Assembly (NCBI GenBank): GCA_963931925.1
Contig: OZ007582.1
Coordinates: 24,400,224-24,464,223, forward strand
Direction: 5' to 3'
DNA length: 64,000 bases
DNA from: Onchidella celtica
Lineage: Eukaryota > Mollusca > Gastropoda > Systellommatophora > Onchidiidae
The notes beneath the pieces are model-generated. The model made no database searches. It was not told where the DNA came from and saw only the letters and a program-made list of their open reading frames with translations. Positions within the stretch are counted from its first letter, which is position 1, and every line of letters begins with the position of its first letter. A program made the position numbers and the translations under genes. Below are positions 42,401 to 57,400 of this stretch, piece by piece.

Positions 42401-45400
42401 ATACATATGTAATTTCTAAAGGAAATGTTATGACTGAAAAATTCCACGAATTGATTCTCGTGACATTTCACGCTTATGTGCATAACTTTGCAAGCCATTA
42501 AGATATTTTCAATTGTTATACAGCATTTTGCTTGTTAATGTTTGTACAAAATTTTAAAAGGCAAAGCATACTAAGACTAAGAAAAACTTCCTTCAATTGA
42601 AAATGTTTAAAATGTAAATTACAAAATTAAACAAAAAATTCCATGACGCAAACATTGTTCATGTTACCCAGGTACTCAATGTAGATCTATGTATTTTTTT
42701 ATCAACCAAAAACCAAATTAGAAAAGAATAAAGAGACTCATAGTATTATTAATTACTAGTATTCACTCATCAAAAAGCCTTTCTCTACAAAACCTACAAA
42801 AAAGTTATGCATTCAAGAGTAACATCAGCAAAAAACATGTCTGCACCAACAGTATAATTGACAGAATTAAATTCTGATTCAGCCATTGCCCAAAAACCAA
42901 GCTCCAACTTATGCTCATTCACGTCGTTATACTTGTCATGTAAAAAAAAAATCAGATGAAAAGAACAAAGTCTGAAGTGTCAGGCCCACTAATAATGTAA
43001 ACTCACAACAAGGTAGCTATACTCCTCACCTCAAAGCATTAATAACTGATAGAATACTAAGTCTGAGTAGATAAGTAAGTATAGATCCAATGAGAGGAGT
43101 CTTCTATTCTACTAGTACTACAGTAGATTTAGACAATAAAAGATCTGGAGCTTGTGAAATGTTCCCCCTATTATTATTAATAAGTATTTTATTGGTGTGA
43201 ACCATCTTATAAACAAATATAGAAAAAAACAAAATAAAACAAAACAAGAAAAACGTAACTTAACATATTTTCAATTATTCTGTCAAATTATTATGAATGG
43301 CACTGACGCGATACAAACGAGGTGCCGAAGTTATGAACCGCCAATTGACACAGTAAGAGCGAGGGGATGAAGGTGGGGGTGAACGTCCAACGGCGTTGAA
43401 TCTAAAGATGCTTTCTCGGGCAAAGCCCAGCGCCTTGCTGCATAGTTCAGTTAACTGAATTTTTACCACATTCGGGAGAAAAGGTCGTTAAAAAGATTAG
43501 ACTGAAGTTTCGAAAACTTAAGACAAGTAGATTTTATGCACTCACAGATTCAAATTTACCTTATTTTTGAATAAAAATATCTCTGGAACTATCGAATCGA
43601 CTCAAACCTGGAGAACGCCATTTTAAAGAGCATTCATTCTCCTTTAAAAAGATATATCGGAAGTGCCGACAAGTCTATGTTAATGAAACAAAAAGGGCGG
43701 TTGTCGAGACCATGTGAATGCGCGACAGTCACGGCCGGTCACAGTTGGCTATGGGCGAAAAAGGCTGCCGCGCGTGAGCCTATCTGAGCGTCACTGAACT
43801 GCCTACAAATACTGATTTAAGACCAAAAAAAAAGAATTTCATGTGATGTTCTACCATTTCTTTTATATAAAATGGTGAAAAAACGTTTCAAATTATTGAA
43901 AGCTATTTGCTGTATTGTATTTTATACACTTTGTAGACAGAGAAGCTGTCCAAGAATTGGATGCAAAACTGAAAGAAGAGAGAAAACAAGCTGGAGAGTT
44001 GGTAAGTTATAGCATTTGAAGACCATTCTAATACTAAAACAGGATTGCCAGAAAACTTGGTTTATAATAATGCCATGGCAGTCAATTCATCAGACAGTGG
44101 TTTCATTCCTACATGTACTGCGTGTTGTGAAGAAGCACATACAGGAAACAAAATAAAACACTATGATGACAACAAATTTAGACCCAAGATAGTCTTATTA
44201 ATTTAATGATCAAATTTGTTAACATGTAGACAAGTATTTGTAGTGCTCAAAACTGGGGAATTATGTAGTTTACTCTGTGATGTATGCCTGTGTACATTCC
44301 CAACTCAGTCTTGCTGCTGTTCCCTTTTCAAACTTCTCCATGGAACCAAAAATAGGGTTAAATCTGAGAAGTAAACACAGGTAACAGTGATCTTGAAGCT
44401 CAGTGATGCTGACTTTATCTCTTTGTAGGGTCTGTATTTTGCTGGTCTTTTCCTGTTCAACTCGGGAAAGTATGACAAGGCAAGGGAATATATAGACAGG
44501 ATGCTGAAGATGGCGCCACAAAATACAGATGTAAGTGATGTGCATGTTGGTGTATGAAAACTACACAATAAGCAGTTCTGTTCCTACCTTACTTCAGTTT
44601 TTGATGCAACAAAGTATTTCAAATAACTGTCAGCGGAATCACATAAACACCACTTGTCAGTATAATTTTCAGTGGCTGATATGTTTCCACAGGATTTAAT
44701 ACGTTATTTCTTTTAGAAGAAATGGGCAACACACAAGTGGATAAAAAGGCAGTACTCTACAAGTTCCCTAAAATCAGGTTTTAGGTTGTGTAAATATGTG
44801 TTGTGTATGCAAGAGGTGCATGGTGGAATGCCAGTTTCATCAACATACAAATTAAGCCTTGAAATTTTAAAATGTAGGACTACATCAATTATTGTCATGT
44901 TCTGAGTGTCCAGTTGCTCATTTCAACCCAATTTCAGAGGTAATATTAAATAAAAATACTTTTTGATTTTGTTTTCTTTTTGTGTTAACTCACTGAAGAC
45001 TTGGCAAATTTTTGTCATTTCACCACTGTAAGAGACTGGCCATTTTGATTTAAAAAAAAAAAAAAAATCATCACAAGGCTTCAGAGCTACCAATCACTAT
45101 AAAATTTTGAAAAATGAACAATAAAAATATTGCTCTATCCAAAAAAACAAAATATAAATACTCTAGCTCTAATACTTTCTTATTTATGATTTTTTTTTTA
45201 AATTGCCCTTTTTTTTCAGTTCATAATGACTTTCAGTGACTGAAACAAACATTGAAAAAAAAAAATTGCTGCATTCAGTGCACAGTCGGGATCTAGCTCT
45301 TGATCTGCTTCATGATATATATCATCAACATCTGATACACTAAAATCATCTTTGTTATTAAATAAAAAAAGACATTGGTCCTTTCAGGCTTTCGTTTTGA

Positions 45401-48400
45401 CACTGTTGTGATTGTTTTCAGTCTGAAAGATCAGTGGGGGTGATTTCCCTTCTAATTCCATAACTCAAAAAGCTACAACCCGACTTCCATGAGACTTCAC
45501 ATAAAACAAAACGAAAGCTTCTTTAGGGTAAAGGACTGTTCCCGTCACTCTTACGGGAATGGTGTAGGTGGGAAAAATTCTGAAAGTTGATCCTATTATG
45601 GTACCGGGAATCATCCATGACAACTCGCGATGCATCCCGTTGATGCAATGGGAAACGTCTTCAGTGAGCTAATGTAGAATTAGAGAAAACTGGCGGTTTT
45701 TGGGGGGTTTAAAGTAATATCACATGTGTGGTAAAAGTATTTAGATTGTGTGCAGTAAAAAAGTGCCATTGTGCACCTTGTCACATCAAGAAATGCTGAT
45801 AACAACCACCAGAGGAAGGCTGGATGTGGATTTATGCTGGTTACATTATGAGGTAACATAGCACATGGACAACTGTGAGAAGCAAACTGTGTTCTTAATC
45901 TGTTTTTCCTCTCCCCCCATCAGTGTATGTGTGTGTGTACATGCATCTGTGTGTGTAAGAGTGAGTGGAACTGTAATGCTTCTTTCAAATTTTTTTTTTT
46001 TTTATCATAGTGTATACTTTAGCATGAAGCAGTGTGCCTACACAGGTCAGCCCAACATACTTAGATTCAACCACGAGTAAATGAATACAAGCTGTTGAAA
46101 AAGAAGTTTTTGTATTTTAAGTTGTCAGATGTCTGATGTTGTCAGTCATGAAGCTTTTGAGACACCTTTGTGCTTATGTGTGGCCTTTTGAGACATTACC
46201 TGTAATTTCACAATCACTTGTTTGCTATTTTAATGGTTGGACCTGTATTATAAACCACTCCCCTTATATTTTAGCAACACTTGAGCTTGTGAGAAATCAA
46301 ACTCAGATTTAAACATTTGATTGTTTCATGTTATTGTCTGTATCAAACTTGTTTCAGGACAGTGCCAGACAGTTGGTATGCCTTACACAACACTAACACA
46401 ACCTGTTTTGCTGTTACTCTTCATGTTTGTGGAACTCTTGTGTTTTTTCTTTTGCATGTTGGAATGAATGAATGTTTAAAAATGTGTTGAAATGCTTTTC
46501 TCTGTTTTTTCCTCTTACACATAAGTTAGTGAGATTTGATTGAATATTTCATTTTTGTAGCACAGGAAACTAATTTCTGAATTTAGTTAATAGTAAGAAT
46601 TGAGTTGAGTTTATAGAAGTGTGTGTTTGTGTGTACATAACTTTTTTCTGCTGTATAAGTAAATACATATATGTGTACAAATCCTTGACAACTGATGTAT
46701 ACATGGAGTTTTCATTTCTGTTTTGTCCTCAAAAGTGTGGTGTCAAACTCGTTTTTGTTCAGGATATTTTTTTGGTTGTTGTTGTTATTAGAAAAATTAA
46801 CTGCAGTACTTTTTATTTTTTTCAATAAAATTTTATGTAAAATTACAAGTATTGCATAAAATTAGAAAAATTCCTGAATAACCAGTGCCCTGCTTCATGA
46901 CATAAGGTAGAACTGTGGTTCATGGACTTGTCCCACTGCCAGACTTACAGTATTTTATTTTGCACTCAGAGAGAGCTTTGTGACAAAATCCATGATATTT
47001 CTGAAGTCATTACTTGAATGTCATGATTGGCAACTAACCAGCATATATGGTTTTGCTGTGAAGGTGTTGTGGCTGAAGTCAGTGGAGGTATAGAATAAGG
47101 CAGATGCTGTACCTGCAATTGCCAGAGTTGTATGTGAAGTTGTCAATCAGGTTTTGAGACTCCCATTTCATGCAGTATTTGCAATTGTTAGAGTTGCATG
47201 TGAAGTTGTCAGTCAGGCTTTGATACTCCCATTTTAACACTAAAGCTGTTTGTTTGGTTTGAATACACTTCTTGATGGCTTATTGAGTGCACTATACTCA
47301 GTGTCAGTCTGGTGACTATGTAAGAGCTGAAAAAGTGAGATAGTTTTACAGATTGCACAGAATATCATGATAAGTTGATGTAGAGAATGTAATATGTTGA
47401 CCAGAATTAACACCTCTTGATATGATTTAATGCTAATGAGAAAATTGTCCTGATACTAGGTCTAGAGAAGAAAGCTTGACACTTACGAGTGATGGGAAGT
47501 TCACTGCATGAGAAAATAGCAGGGATTTTGCAGGAGAGGTTTTCATTAAATTGCTAGTTGAGATTTGAATACACTCACCTTGTAATACTTGATAATGTAT
47601 GTTGAACATTATTTTACATTCTCAAGGTGAAAAATCACATCAACATAAATAAATGAAGACAATTTAATCAAGAGAAAAGTGTGAGGAATGCTGAAATACA
47701 TGTGAATTTATCTCAGAAAGAGTTGGTAATTGAAAGACAGTTCAGTTGTTGCAGCAATCTATTTGCATTCAGTTCTAGTTCGTGAAGAGAGCAGACAGTA
47801 AAATCCCATTGATCAATTGATTATGCAGAACTTTCTAGTTGATGGCTTGTTTTTTATATATATTTGGGCGGCCAGAATTGAGAGTATTGTGTTGGTGAAT
47901 TATGATTTCAGTTTTGTTAAGCTAACTTTCATTTGAACTTCACATGTTGTGCATATATATCCAGTGTTTTTTTTTCAGATTTAAAAGGCAATTATTCATC
48001 TGCAGAGTTTCAGCTGTTTTTTTTTTTTATTATGAGAACCAAAGTTTACAGTAAATGCAATCATGATGAAATCCATTCATATTATGAACTGAGATACTAG
48101 AAATAGCCATTATTATTAGGAACCGAGATACTAGAAATAGCCATCATTATTAGGAGAAGATTTAAGACTGTAAGAATGTTTTTTGTGTGTGCATGTGTGT
48201 GTGTTTTTTGTTGTTGTTTTATTTTTTCCTTTTGAGTTTTACTGTAGTGATAAACAAATGCATCTTCAAGTAAGTCCTATGATAGACAATAGCATTTGAG
48301 GTATTGCTGTAACCCAGAACTCACTGTTGTTCACCATTCTGATGGCCTCTGTCGTTTCAGAATCTGTATGTAACTTTCCCAACTTCTCTTATTTCAGGGT

Positions 48401-51400
48401 CTGACTTTGAAAGGGTGGATAGAACTTCTGAGTGGCAGAGAGGCAAAGAAAGCAATAAAATGCTTTGAGGAAGCTTTGGCGTAAGTATTTACTCATTCTT
48501 AGGACTTGTCCATCACATTGTTCCATCTTTGCACCTTCAGGATTTCTTTATGCTGATTCCTTTGGAGACTGAACTTTATGAGTGACAGAGGTAACTTATA
48601 GGATCATTCTATGATCTATACGAGGGGTGTCCATAATCATCCAAACTTGTAACCAGTGCAAAATTGTTTGCAGTTGGACATTTGTTTTCTTTGCATGCAA
48701 ATACCTAGTGGGTATGTTTTCTTCTTGCTCTTGTGTCAGGAGTTTTGCTCATCTGATAAACTACTTGGGAGTAAAATGAATCTGAGAAGCAAACATGATA
48801 TTTTAATTTGTCATGGGACAGTTTTCAACTATAATATCAAATGATGATGTTTTATTATTTTTATTTCATCCACAAAGTGATGGCTCCAGAAATGTCAATG
48901 CTCTGTTTGGAAAGGCCAAGTATTTTGAATTGCGACACAATTACAGTGGTGCGCTTGAGCTTGTCAATCAAGTAGTTGTCAGTCAGTCCAGTTTCTTGCC
49001 AGCTTTTGTGGAGAAAATGAAACTTCAGCTGGCACTACAGGACTGGGATCAAACTCTGGAGGCTGCCCAGAGGTGAGAAAATTAGAGTTGTACTGGCTGC
49101 AATAATAAAATATTCCAGTATTACTTTTGCAATTGCCTGCAAGAGCAGTTCCAGAGAAGACTGTATTATCCAATGATTTAAATTTTGGAAGGTGTAAAAA
49201 TTACTTGCATATTCAAGAGTCATTGCACAAATTTATACCACAAATCTTCTGCAGGGAAGGTTTCTCTTGTGTTTCCAAGTTCAGCCTTCTGTTTTAGATA
49301 GGAAGTGTTTTGAAAGTTCAGGATGGGCTGGGAATTCTTGTTCCAGCCAAAAGATGCTAAATCTATGCATATGTTTCCTTACAGTTTTTAGTGGACAACT
49401 GCATGTGCTTTCAAAATTTGTCCCTTTTTATTCCTTGTGGAATATATTTTCCTCTCTCATAGCCTTTAAAATTTTACGGAATTGTGCACAGTCTCAAGAT
49501 AGCAACTATAATAACACTGACTCTTGGATGAGCACTGACAGACAAGACTGCATATTATTATCATCCACTAATTGTTGATCAGTAACAAAAAAAATGTTGT
49601 ACCCTAACTTGGTTATAAATTTACAGGGAAACCTCATCATCATCATCATTGCCTTTCTCACCCTGGATCAGGGTATAGGCCACCAACAAACACTTTCCAT
49701 CCCTCTCTCTATCATGGGCCAGCCTCTTTACATTATATTAGGGAAACCTGCTTAAATGGAAATGCAAGAGACTAACAAATGTATGTCGTATTAGCAGTAT
49801 TTTGGATAAAGAGCAGTTTGCTTAAAATCACAATTTTTTGTAATTTCAGTCTCTTAAAGAGGCAAAACCTTGGCAGTTTTACTTGAATACCTCCCTATGG
49901 TACTGCATCCAACAATGGAGCTCAAATTTTTTTTTCTTTTATGTGTTTATATGTGTGTCAATGTGATGCGCCCTTAGGTTGGTAGCCAGAAAGAACTACC
50001 AAAACAGTTTGTGGTGATTTACCAGTTGCATCAAGTATTATGTATTTGACCTGCTCAACAAGTAGTGAATATATTGTCGTTGGTGTGACACTTATGATAC
50101 ATTTGTAACAGCCCATGGAAGCGTGTAAGTGTGAAGACAAGAGGGTGACTGGTAAAAAAAATAAAATTTAAATTTGGCATGGTATGCTGCTCTCTTGTGG
50201 TGCCTGTCTGTCCGGTATCCTCAGGGGCTAGTTTAATGACACTCTGTCATGTCCTGCGCACAACCTCCCCCCCCCCCACAAAGAAAAGGACTGGCATGAA
50301 ATTGGCAAGATTGGACTTTGTTCTTTCACTTCAAAGGCAAAACAATCTTGAGACTGAATAAATGCAAGAGAATCTTTAGGTTAAAAGAGACTTACATTGA
50401 TTTTCTTTATGTGTAAACAGGGATAAACTGGCAGGGAATAAAAAAGGATCATGGGTGGACCATGGAAATCTTTTGGCTAAAGAGAAATTTCTTATTTAAG
50501 CAGGTTCCACTGTATTTCTATACTTTCCTAACTTTTTGTGATCAGCAATATTTATTTATACGAAAACTAAGGTCAGGACCCACCAGTGTGTAAAGTGAGG
50601 CGCAGAAAGAAATTTCCTGTCATACTTTTTAATTCTACTCAAAGACAATGCATCTTTTTTTCCGGTTCAAAATAACACTTTCTTTTGTTCAACTCAGTTG
50701 TGGCTTAAAATCAACAGAAGTGTTAACACTCACCCTGCGCGTTACCCGTAAAGCCCGCTGCCCCGTCAGTGGCCTTACTCACGGAGAATCTTATCTGGGG
50801 TCACTGACCCGTGCCGCTAGACGATGACCACATACGCTGTCCACGTGGTTCGGTTTTTATTGATCGGTATGAAAACATTCGCTGCTATGCCTTATCACGC
50901 TTGATAATGAATTAACCAGCAAAACCTTAGTCTGTCAGTCTCTAACCAATGATCTGACTTATGATTCCAAACTGACAGCTGTAGTTTTCGTGAGAACGAA
51001 GCATGATAACTAGCCACGCCCTCCCAAGCCCTACACAAATGGTTTCATCCTGATTGACACATACTAATAAACCAATGTGGGCATTTGGGGCAAAGATTAT
51101 TTCAGAGCTTGTTTCTGATTGGTTCTTAGATACAGACAACTCCAGATGGTGGTCAGCTTGTGAGAAAATGAGATAATATTGCAAATTTGTTGAGCAACAG
51201 TTCGCATGTCGATGTTACATCTTTTGAAAGTGTGGGGAGAGCCTTTGAAAGCTTAGTCTTTGTGATTCCGACCAGTGGTTCACTGGTTAACATGTCCATG
51301 TCACAATGTCTTTGATTTAGAAGAGATACAGTGAACAATAACACAGTGGTTACGTCTCAAAAAATCCCTGAAAATTGCCTGAAAATAGGGCTTGCGCGTG

Positions 51401-54400
51401 GCGCGGTCAGCTTGACCCGGGCGACTTTTGCCGCCCGTGCAGCGTGAGCGCTTGCAAGTCAATACCGACTATTGCCGCCCCGCGCAGGGTGAGGGTTAAA
51501 AATATAGCGAACTTCAACATCTTTTGAAATATGCCCATGTACACCTTTATGTCTCTTCATGCATAATATGGTTTTTGTAGAATTTAAGGCTCAGCATTTA
51601 AAAGGCCTTTCATGATTACACTGGCGGCCTTACTTACTTTATAATATGATCAGTAACACAGTGCTTAAATGTTGTGCTAAATCATAATTTTGCAACTTGA
51701 ACTTAAATTTGAATTTAAGTGAATAATATAAATTCAATTTTAAATCTTTTCTTCCTATCAGTTTGCCAAAATATTTTAGTGTGAAACATAAGCATCATGT
51801 GTATTGATGAAAAAGGATTGGTTTAGTTTGTTCCTCCTGTCACATGCATTGCAATGTGGAGTTGGTTAAGTTACTCAGTAGATTTATTTTAGCACCACCT
51901 TTGATAAAAGTCAAATTTTACTATTTTCTAGGGCCTTAAACATTGATATTCATTGCATTGAGGCCATGGAATACCAGATCGTATATAACCTGTGTCGAGA
52001 GGGGAGTTACCCTGAGGTAAGCAAGTCTAGATTCTTGAATATTATTGTTTCTTTTTGGGGTTGATTTTGTCCTCATATTAATGGACGTTGATGAGAAAAT
52101 GTGAACCTATTCATAATGTCTTTAGATAAGTTGATAGAGGTATAAGAATGAAGCAGGTTGATATTTTTGTCCAAAGTTAGTGATACATGAAAATTGTAAA
52201 ACAATGATTCTTCAAAATCTCCCAAAAGAAGGATTTACCACGTCCAGATGGAATGATCTTTTACCAACAATAAATTCAGTGAGCACAGAAAGGAAAAATA
52301 ATTTCTGTTCATAGAATTTGATCACATGCAGTAGCAATCTACATCAAATCACAGGACAGGTCTGACTTTAAGTGTCTCATATTGTACACTTTCACTTTCC
52401 ATATATGTAACTACTGTTTTGGAGATCTCACTAACCACTCTTTCACCACAGGCAGCTTCCAAGATTGCAGATCTGATTACTACACTGGACAGACAGGAAT
52501 CTCAAAGTGGACAGTTGTACCTTCATATGGCACAAGTATTTTCCAAATTGGTATGTTGAAGAAGTGAAGAGGGGGAGGATGAGATGGAGATGAGTCCTCA
52601 GGGGATTGTGATACAAAAGTAGGAACATGTATCACTTGCTAAATTATTTATACCTCTTTGATTAATATCACTTTTTGTCTTACTTAGAGAATGTCAGTAG
52701 GCATCCTTAAAACTGCTGCCAATCTGCTGAGATCAAAGGTAGAATAAAATACCTTATTTGACAATAGCCATTTGATTACCACATAAAACTCTCATCAAAA
52801 CTTACAAAGCAAATTCTGCATTGTTGTAAACATAGGAACTTTGGAGTAAGTATTATCGAGAGAGAAATGTTGGGATGGTGAACAATAAATTATGGAGTTT
52901 GAGCAGTTTATGCAAATACATAAAAAGTGTGTAAGAGCACCGTAAATATTCATGTATATTGTGATCTCAAGTATGATATGACTAGTCTTAGGTTGAGTAG
53001 GAAATTATATGAATATCGACTGTTTGTTGAGCATAGTTGATTATTCAACACTTTTGAATACCTGTGCATGAACATTACTAGTGTTTGTAAGAGCTGGGTA
53101 ACTTCATGCGAGATGAGCGGAAGTACTGTATTTCTTGCTTCCTCCCTCCAATAATTGTCACTGCTCGGTGATCTTTTTTGTAAGTGGGCGAATTTCAGAC
53201 AAGTATGTTAAATTTCAAAATTGTCTCCCCATTGACTGCTCATGAACGACAACAACAATGACTGTTGTGTATGAATGACAACAATAAAAGCAAAAAAAAT
53301 TTGCAGACTTGATTGTTGAATATTTCAAAACTATGTGAATGAAAATTTGACACATGTCACTATTCGAATACCTGCACTGTCACATCCAACATTAAATATG
53401 GCGCGCGCACTTGCACGCATGCATGCATGCATTTCAGTGCTGAAAAATTAGAGTAAAAATACAACCTTCCAAATAATGCAACCTCTAACTGGTCTGGTCA
53501 GCCCACTTTATTTCAACACAATTAGATGAGGTGCTCAGCTTTCTTCAGAATAAGCCTGCTTCTGCCCTCCTTGCCCCCCCCCCCCCCCCCCATGTCAATC
53601 TCCTTTCTCCTTGTGCCGCCCCCCTTTTTTTTTTCTTCAGCAACCCCTTGGAGAGGGAGGCCATTGGAACAGACTACTGCCTGTCACACATGCTTCAGTG
53701 GCAATAGGTGTTTTAATGATATCTGATGGAAAATTAGGCATAGGAAATAGAAATTTAAATGAACAGAGTAAAACAACATAATAAGATACGTCATTTACAA
53801 GTTATCACTGTGCCACTTGTTTGCTTGATTGGCGTATGGAATAAATAACATGACAAAAAGTGGACTGGACTTTAAGGATTGGCAGTGCTTATCAAATTTG
53901 TGAAACATTATGCTCATGTACTATGTGACCTATTTTCTTGTTTACTTTGCAGTGTGGCAGAAACCCTTTAGTCTTACAACAGACACAAGTGCTGACTGAG
54001 AGAGCTGTATCCTTAGATCACAACTGTGCTGATTTTGTCAATGAGATGGGCTGTCAACTACTGATGCAAGGAAAGGTTTGATGACAAATGATGATGTAAA
54101 GGCTTGATAACAAATCACCATGGCTAGTGAATATTAGGGATAGCCTGGTGTGAATTTATATACTTTTAATTTTTTTGTTAACCCCCACGCTGCGTGCAAT
54201 GGTCAAGCCCCGCTGACCCGGTCAGTGGCCTAGTTCGCCCGAGGAATCGTGAGTGGTCATTGACCTTCGCCGGCTTGCGGGCTTGTTTACATGGAAAAGC
54301 TGATCAGAGCTGACTGAAAGCTGCAATAGTTTGTTTGGATGCAGTGGGCACACAGGACTCCTAATTAAAATGTGTTGTGCCTTACACATTGGATTATGAA

Positions 54401-57400
54401 TTAAAACACAATTACACAGTTTGAAAACAAGTCTTCTAAGGTATGAAATTAGAGTGATTTGGAAATCGTTGCTGCGTATTGTTGCAGGGGAGAGGTCTGA
54501 AGTGAGTACACTTAATTTTTCTTGGCTAATGTTTTTGTTCAAGTCATCATGAACATTGAATTCGGTTTGCATGCTGAAGACTCTGCTAATGATGAGGGTA
54601 GGCCTGCAATGTCTAATTTTATGTCCAAGTACCCTATAGCTAACTACTAGCAGGGAAAGTTGTTGTTTTTCTTTGAACAGTAGATCTGTCTAAAACCTTT
54701 TCCATTTCATTTGCTAATATAAAAATAGGTTGGGATATTTAGGCCTGTATTATGGGGAAAAGGATTTAGTTAACACTGGCATCACACAGACATGAGATAT
54801 AAAAGGCAGAAGAGACAAGTTCCATCCCATTAATTTTTTTATGGCATAGCACTGCGTTGGCCATCTGTACAAATTGTAAAAAATATAAATTTACTCTCTG
54901 CATAGACGTTCACCCCTGCGCCACGATGAGGTCCAGTACTTCCAACTTGGGGGGGGGGGGGGGGGGGGATTGGGGAGGTTAGGGTTTGGGGGGATTTGAT
55001 GGACTGGTGGGCTGCTGTTTGACTAGACTGTCTCTTCCATCACTTCTTCATGTAATCGACGAGCTCTCTTGTAGTCCTTCTGCGTGTGGTAGAGCTCGAA
55101 GCAGGGAGTTGCTCAAAGGCCAACATCACGTAGTGCACTCAAACGTTGTCTCTTACCGTTTCCTGTTCTCTTCTGCATCTCTCTTTTTGCAGTTTACTGA
55201 GGAGCACACGACGCAGACCCTCAATGGATTTTTTCGCTTTCTCTGCTGGGGTTGTCGCTTACCCTTTACCTTTGATGCAAAATGTCTGGCTGTCAGTCAA
55301 TGGACAGGAGAATCGCCCACCTCGGTTGCTGTCCTGGAAATGTCTCTGGTTGTTGGCATCAGGCCGACCATCTCCTTTGCAAGTTCTCGCCAGAAGATTT
55401 TGTGCTCCTCTGGAGATTTTCCTTTCTTTGCCATCGTCTCTTTGTAGCACAGGTAGGCGTTTAGCTCAGCGAGCATGAACAGATGGAAAAATAGTTTCTT
55501 CCACCACTTCATCGTCTTCCGCCTGAAGGCACTGTACTGCATCATCTGATCCGATCGGTCCATAGCTCCCATGAACTTATTGTAATCAGAGACAGCCCCA
55601 TGCCGGATGATGCGCACCCCAGTGGTTCTGTCTGTCCTTCCAGTGTCTCTTTTCCTGTCTGAATGTATACTTGACAAGAGATTGACCTCTTTCCTGTCAA
55701 AAAATTTGATGTGATTTAGGACTCCATTCGTCATGGACTTTTCATCACCCTTCTTATTCACCACTTTCTTGCACTTCATTTCCCGTGCCACTCCCACTCT
55801 GTTCAGTCTCAAGGTCCCACATACTGGTATATTCCGGCCTGCCAGGTGTTGGAAAAGGGTGGGTGATGTGTAATAGTTATCGAGATAAAGATGATGTCCA
55901 ACATCTAGGTATGGCTCCATCATCCACATCACCAGGTCATAGGTAATTCCATGTGGCTGGCTGGTTTCTTTCCTACGTACACCTCAAACGACAGCAATAT
56001 CCGTTGCCTGAGTCGCAGATCTCGTACAGCTTCATTCCATACTTGTCAAGCTTGTCTGAACAGTACACACGAAAGTGAATATTTCCTCGCCATGCCACCA
56101 TCGCTTCATCCAGGGCAAGGTTTTTCTGTGGCCTGTAGTTTCGATGGAACTTTTCTTGCAGACATTTCACAAACGGAACCAGTTTATGAAGTGGGTCATG
56201 CCTATCCTGGCCTCTCAGAGCCTGAGTTCTGTTGTCATTGAGGTGCAGAAATGTAAGCAGTAACTTGAAGCGATCCCGCTTCATAGTGGAAGCAAAAAAT
56301 GGAAGGGAATACACGGCATCGGTACTCCAATAATCATCAATGTCAGCAAGCGGGAGTAGGCCCATGGCAGTGATGAGCCCAAAAAATGCCCACATCTAGT
56401 TGACGGTGGTAGCAGACCACTTGTTGTATCGACTGCGGGGGGTCAGCATAGCACTTTCCATGAAAGTAGTGGCATATCTGAAAATATGAAGTACAAAACA
56501 GTTGAAGAACAATGTAAGAATATAGGTTCCATATTATTCATGTGTGTTATAATTCAGAGTAGGGAAGTGAATTAATGACAAAATTATGTTTCATTTTTTT
56601 TTTAACCTTTTGACCTTCTTTTTGTTTACTTGGATTTTTTTTTTCTTTTTTTTTTTCTGGAAATGAAATGACAAAAACAATGTAATTTGACATTATTCAT
56701 AAAATATAAAAGTGTGTGTGTGTGTGTGCATGTGAATGTTTGTTGCAGCAGGAGAGAGAGAGAGAGAAAGAAAGAGAGAGAGAGAGAGAAAGAAAGAGAG
56801 AGAGAGAGAGGCGTCGTTGGGGTATAAACCTATTCGTTTCATCAGCAATCAGCTGCATGAGATCTGTCGTGACGAACTCTTTGAAATAGTCGAAGGGTGT
56901 CGCCTCATTGGGTAGTTTGAATGAAGGTTCAGGATTGCCGCTAAACTGAGGCACGGTGGGTTGACAAACATCATCTCTCCATGGTAACTGTCCGATGTTG
57001 ACCACAGTCGGTGTTTCATTGTTGACATCAGCATCTCCGTCATCATCAACCTTATATCTTAGTACCAAAGCATCCTTTTCATCACTCCCAGCTGCATACA
57101 CCTCCTCACCGGCTTCTCCAGCAATCAGACTAGTAAGTGCGACTGGGTCACTTAGATCCAAAATAGTAGTCATTGTTTGCTAACGAACGGCGCTAGGTAA
57201 CCGGGTGAAAGTTGAAAAGTTCAGCGGAAAGCAGGTCAGCTGAAAGAGGAAATCCTGAATTACTCCAGGGTATTTATACCCAGGTCGCAAGATGCGGTCA
57301 GTTGTTCTTCGGTTGAGGACTAATGAAATCAAACAATGAAACCCTGGCCTGTGACCAATTATCTGACTTATGATATGAAACTGACAGCTATAAGTTCCGT

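Noticed and set aside
53526-53726. Proline-rich frame
   Set aside because: Created by a poly-C tract in intron 10; no splice support.
54986-55478. Two plus-strand frames of 153 and 110 codons
   Set aside because: They are antisense to the piggyBac transposase C-terminal region and show no domain of their own.
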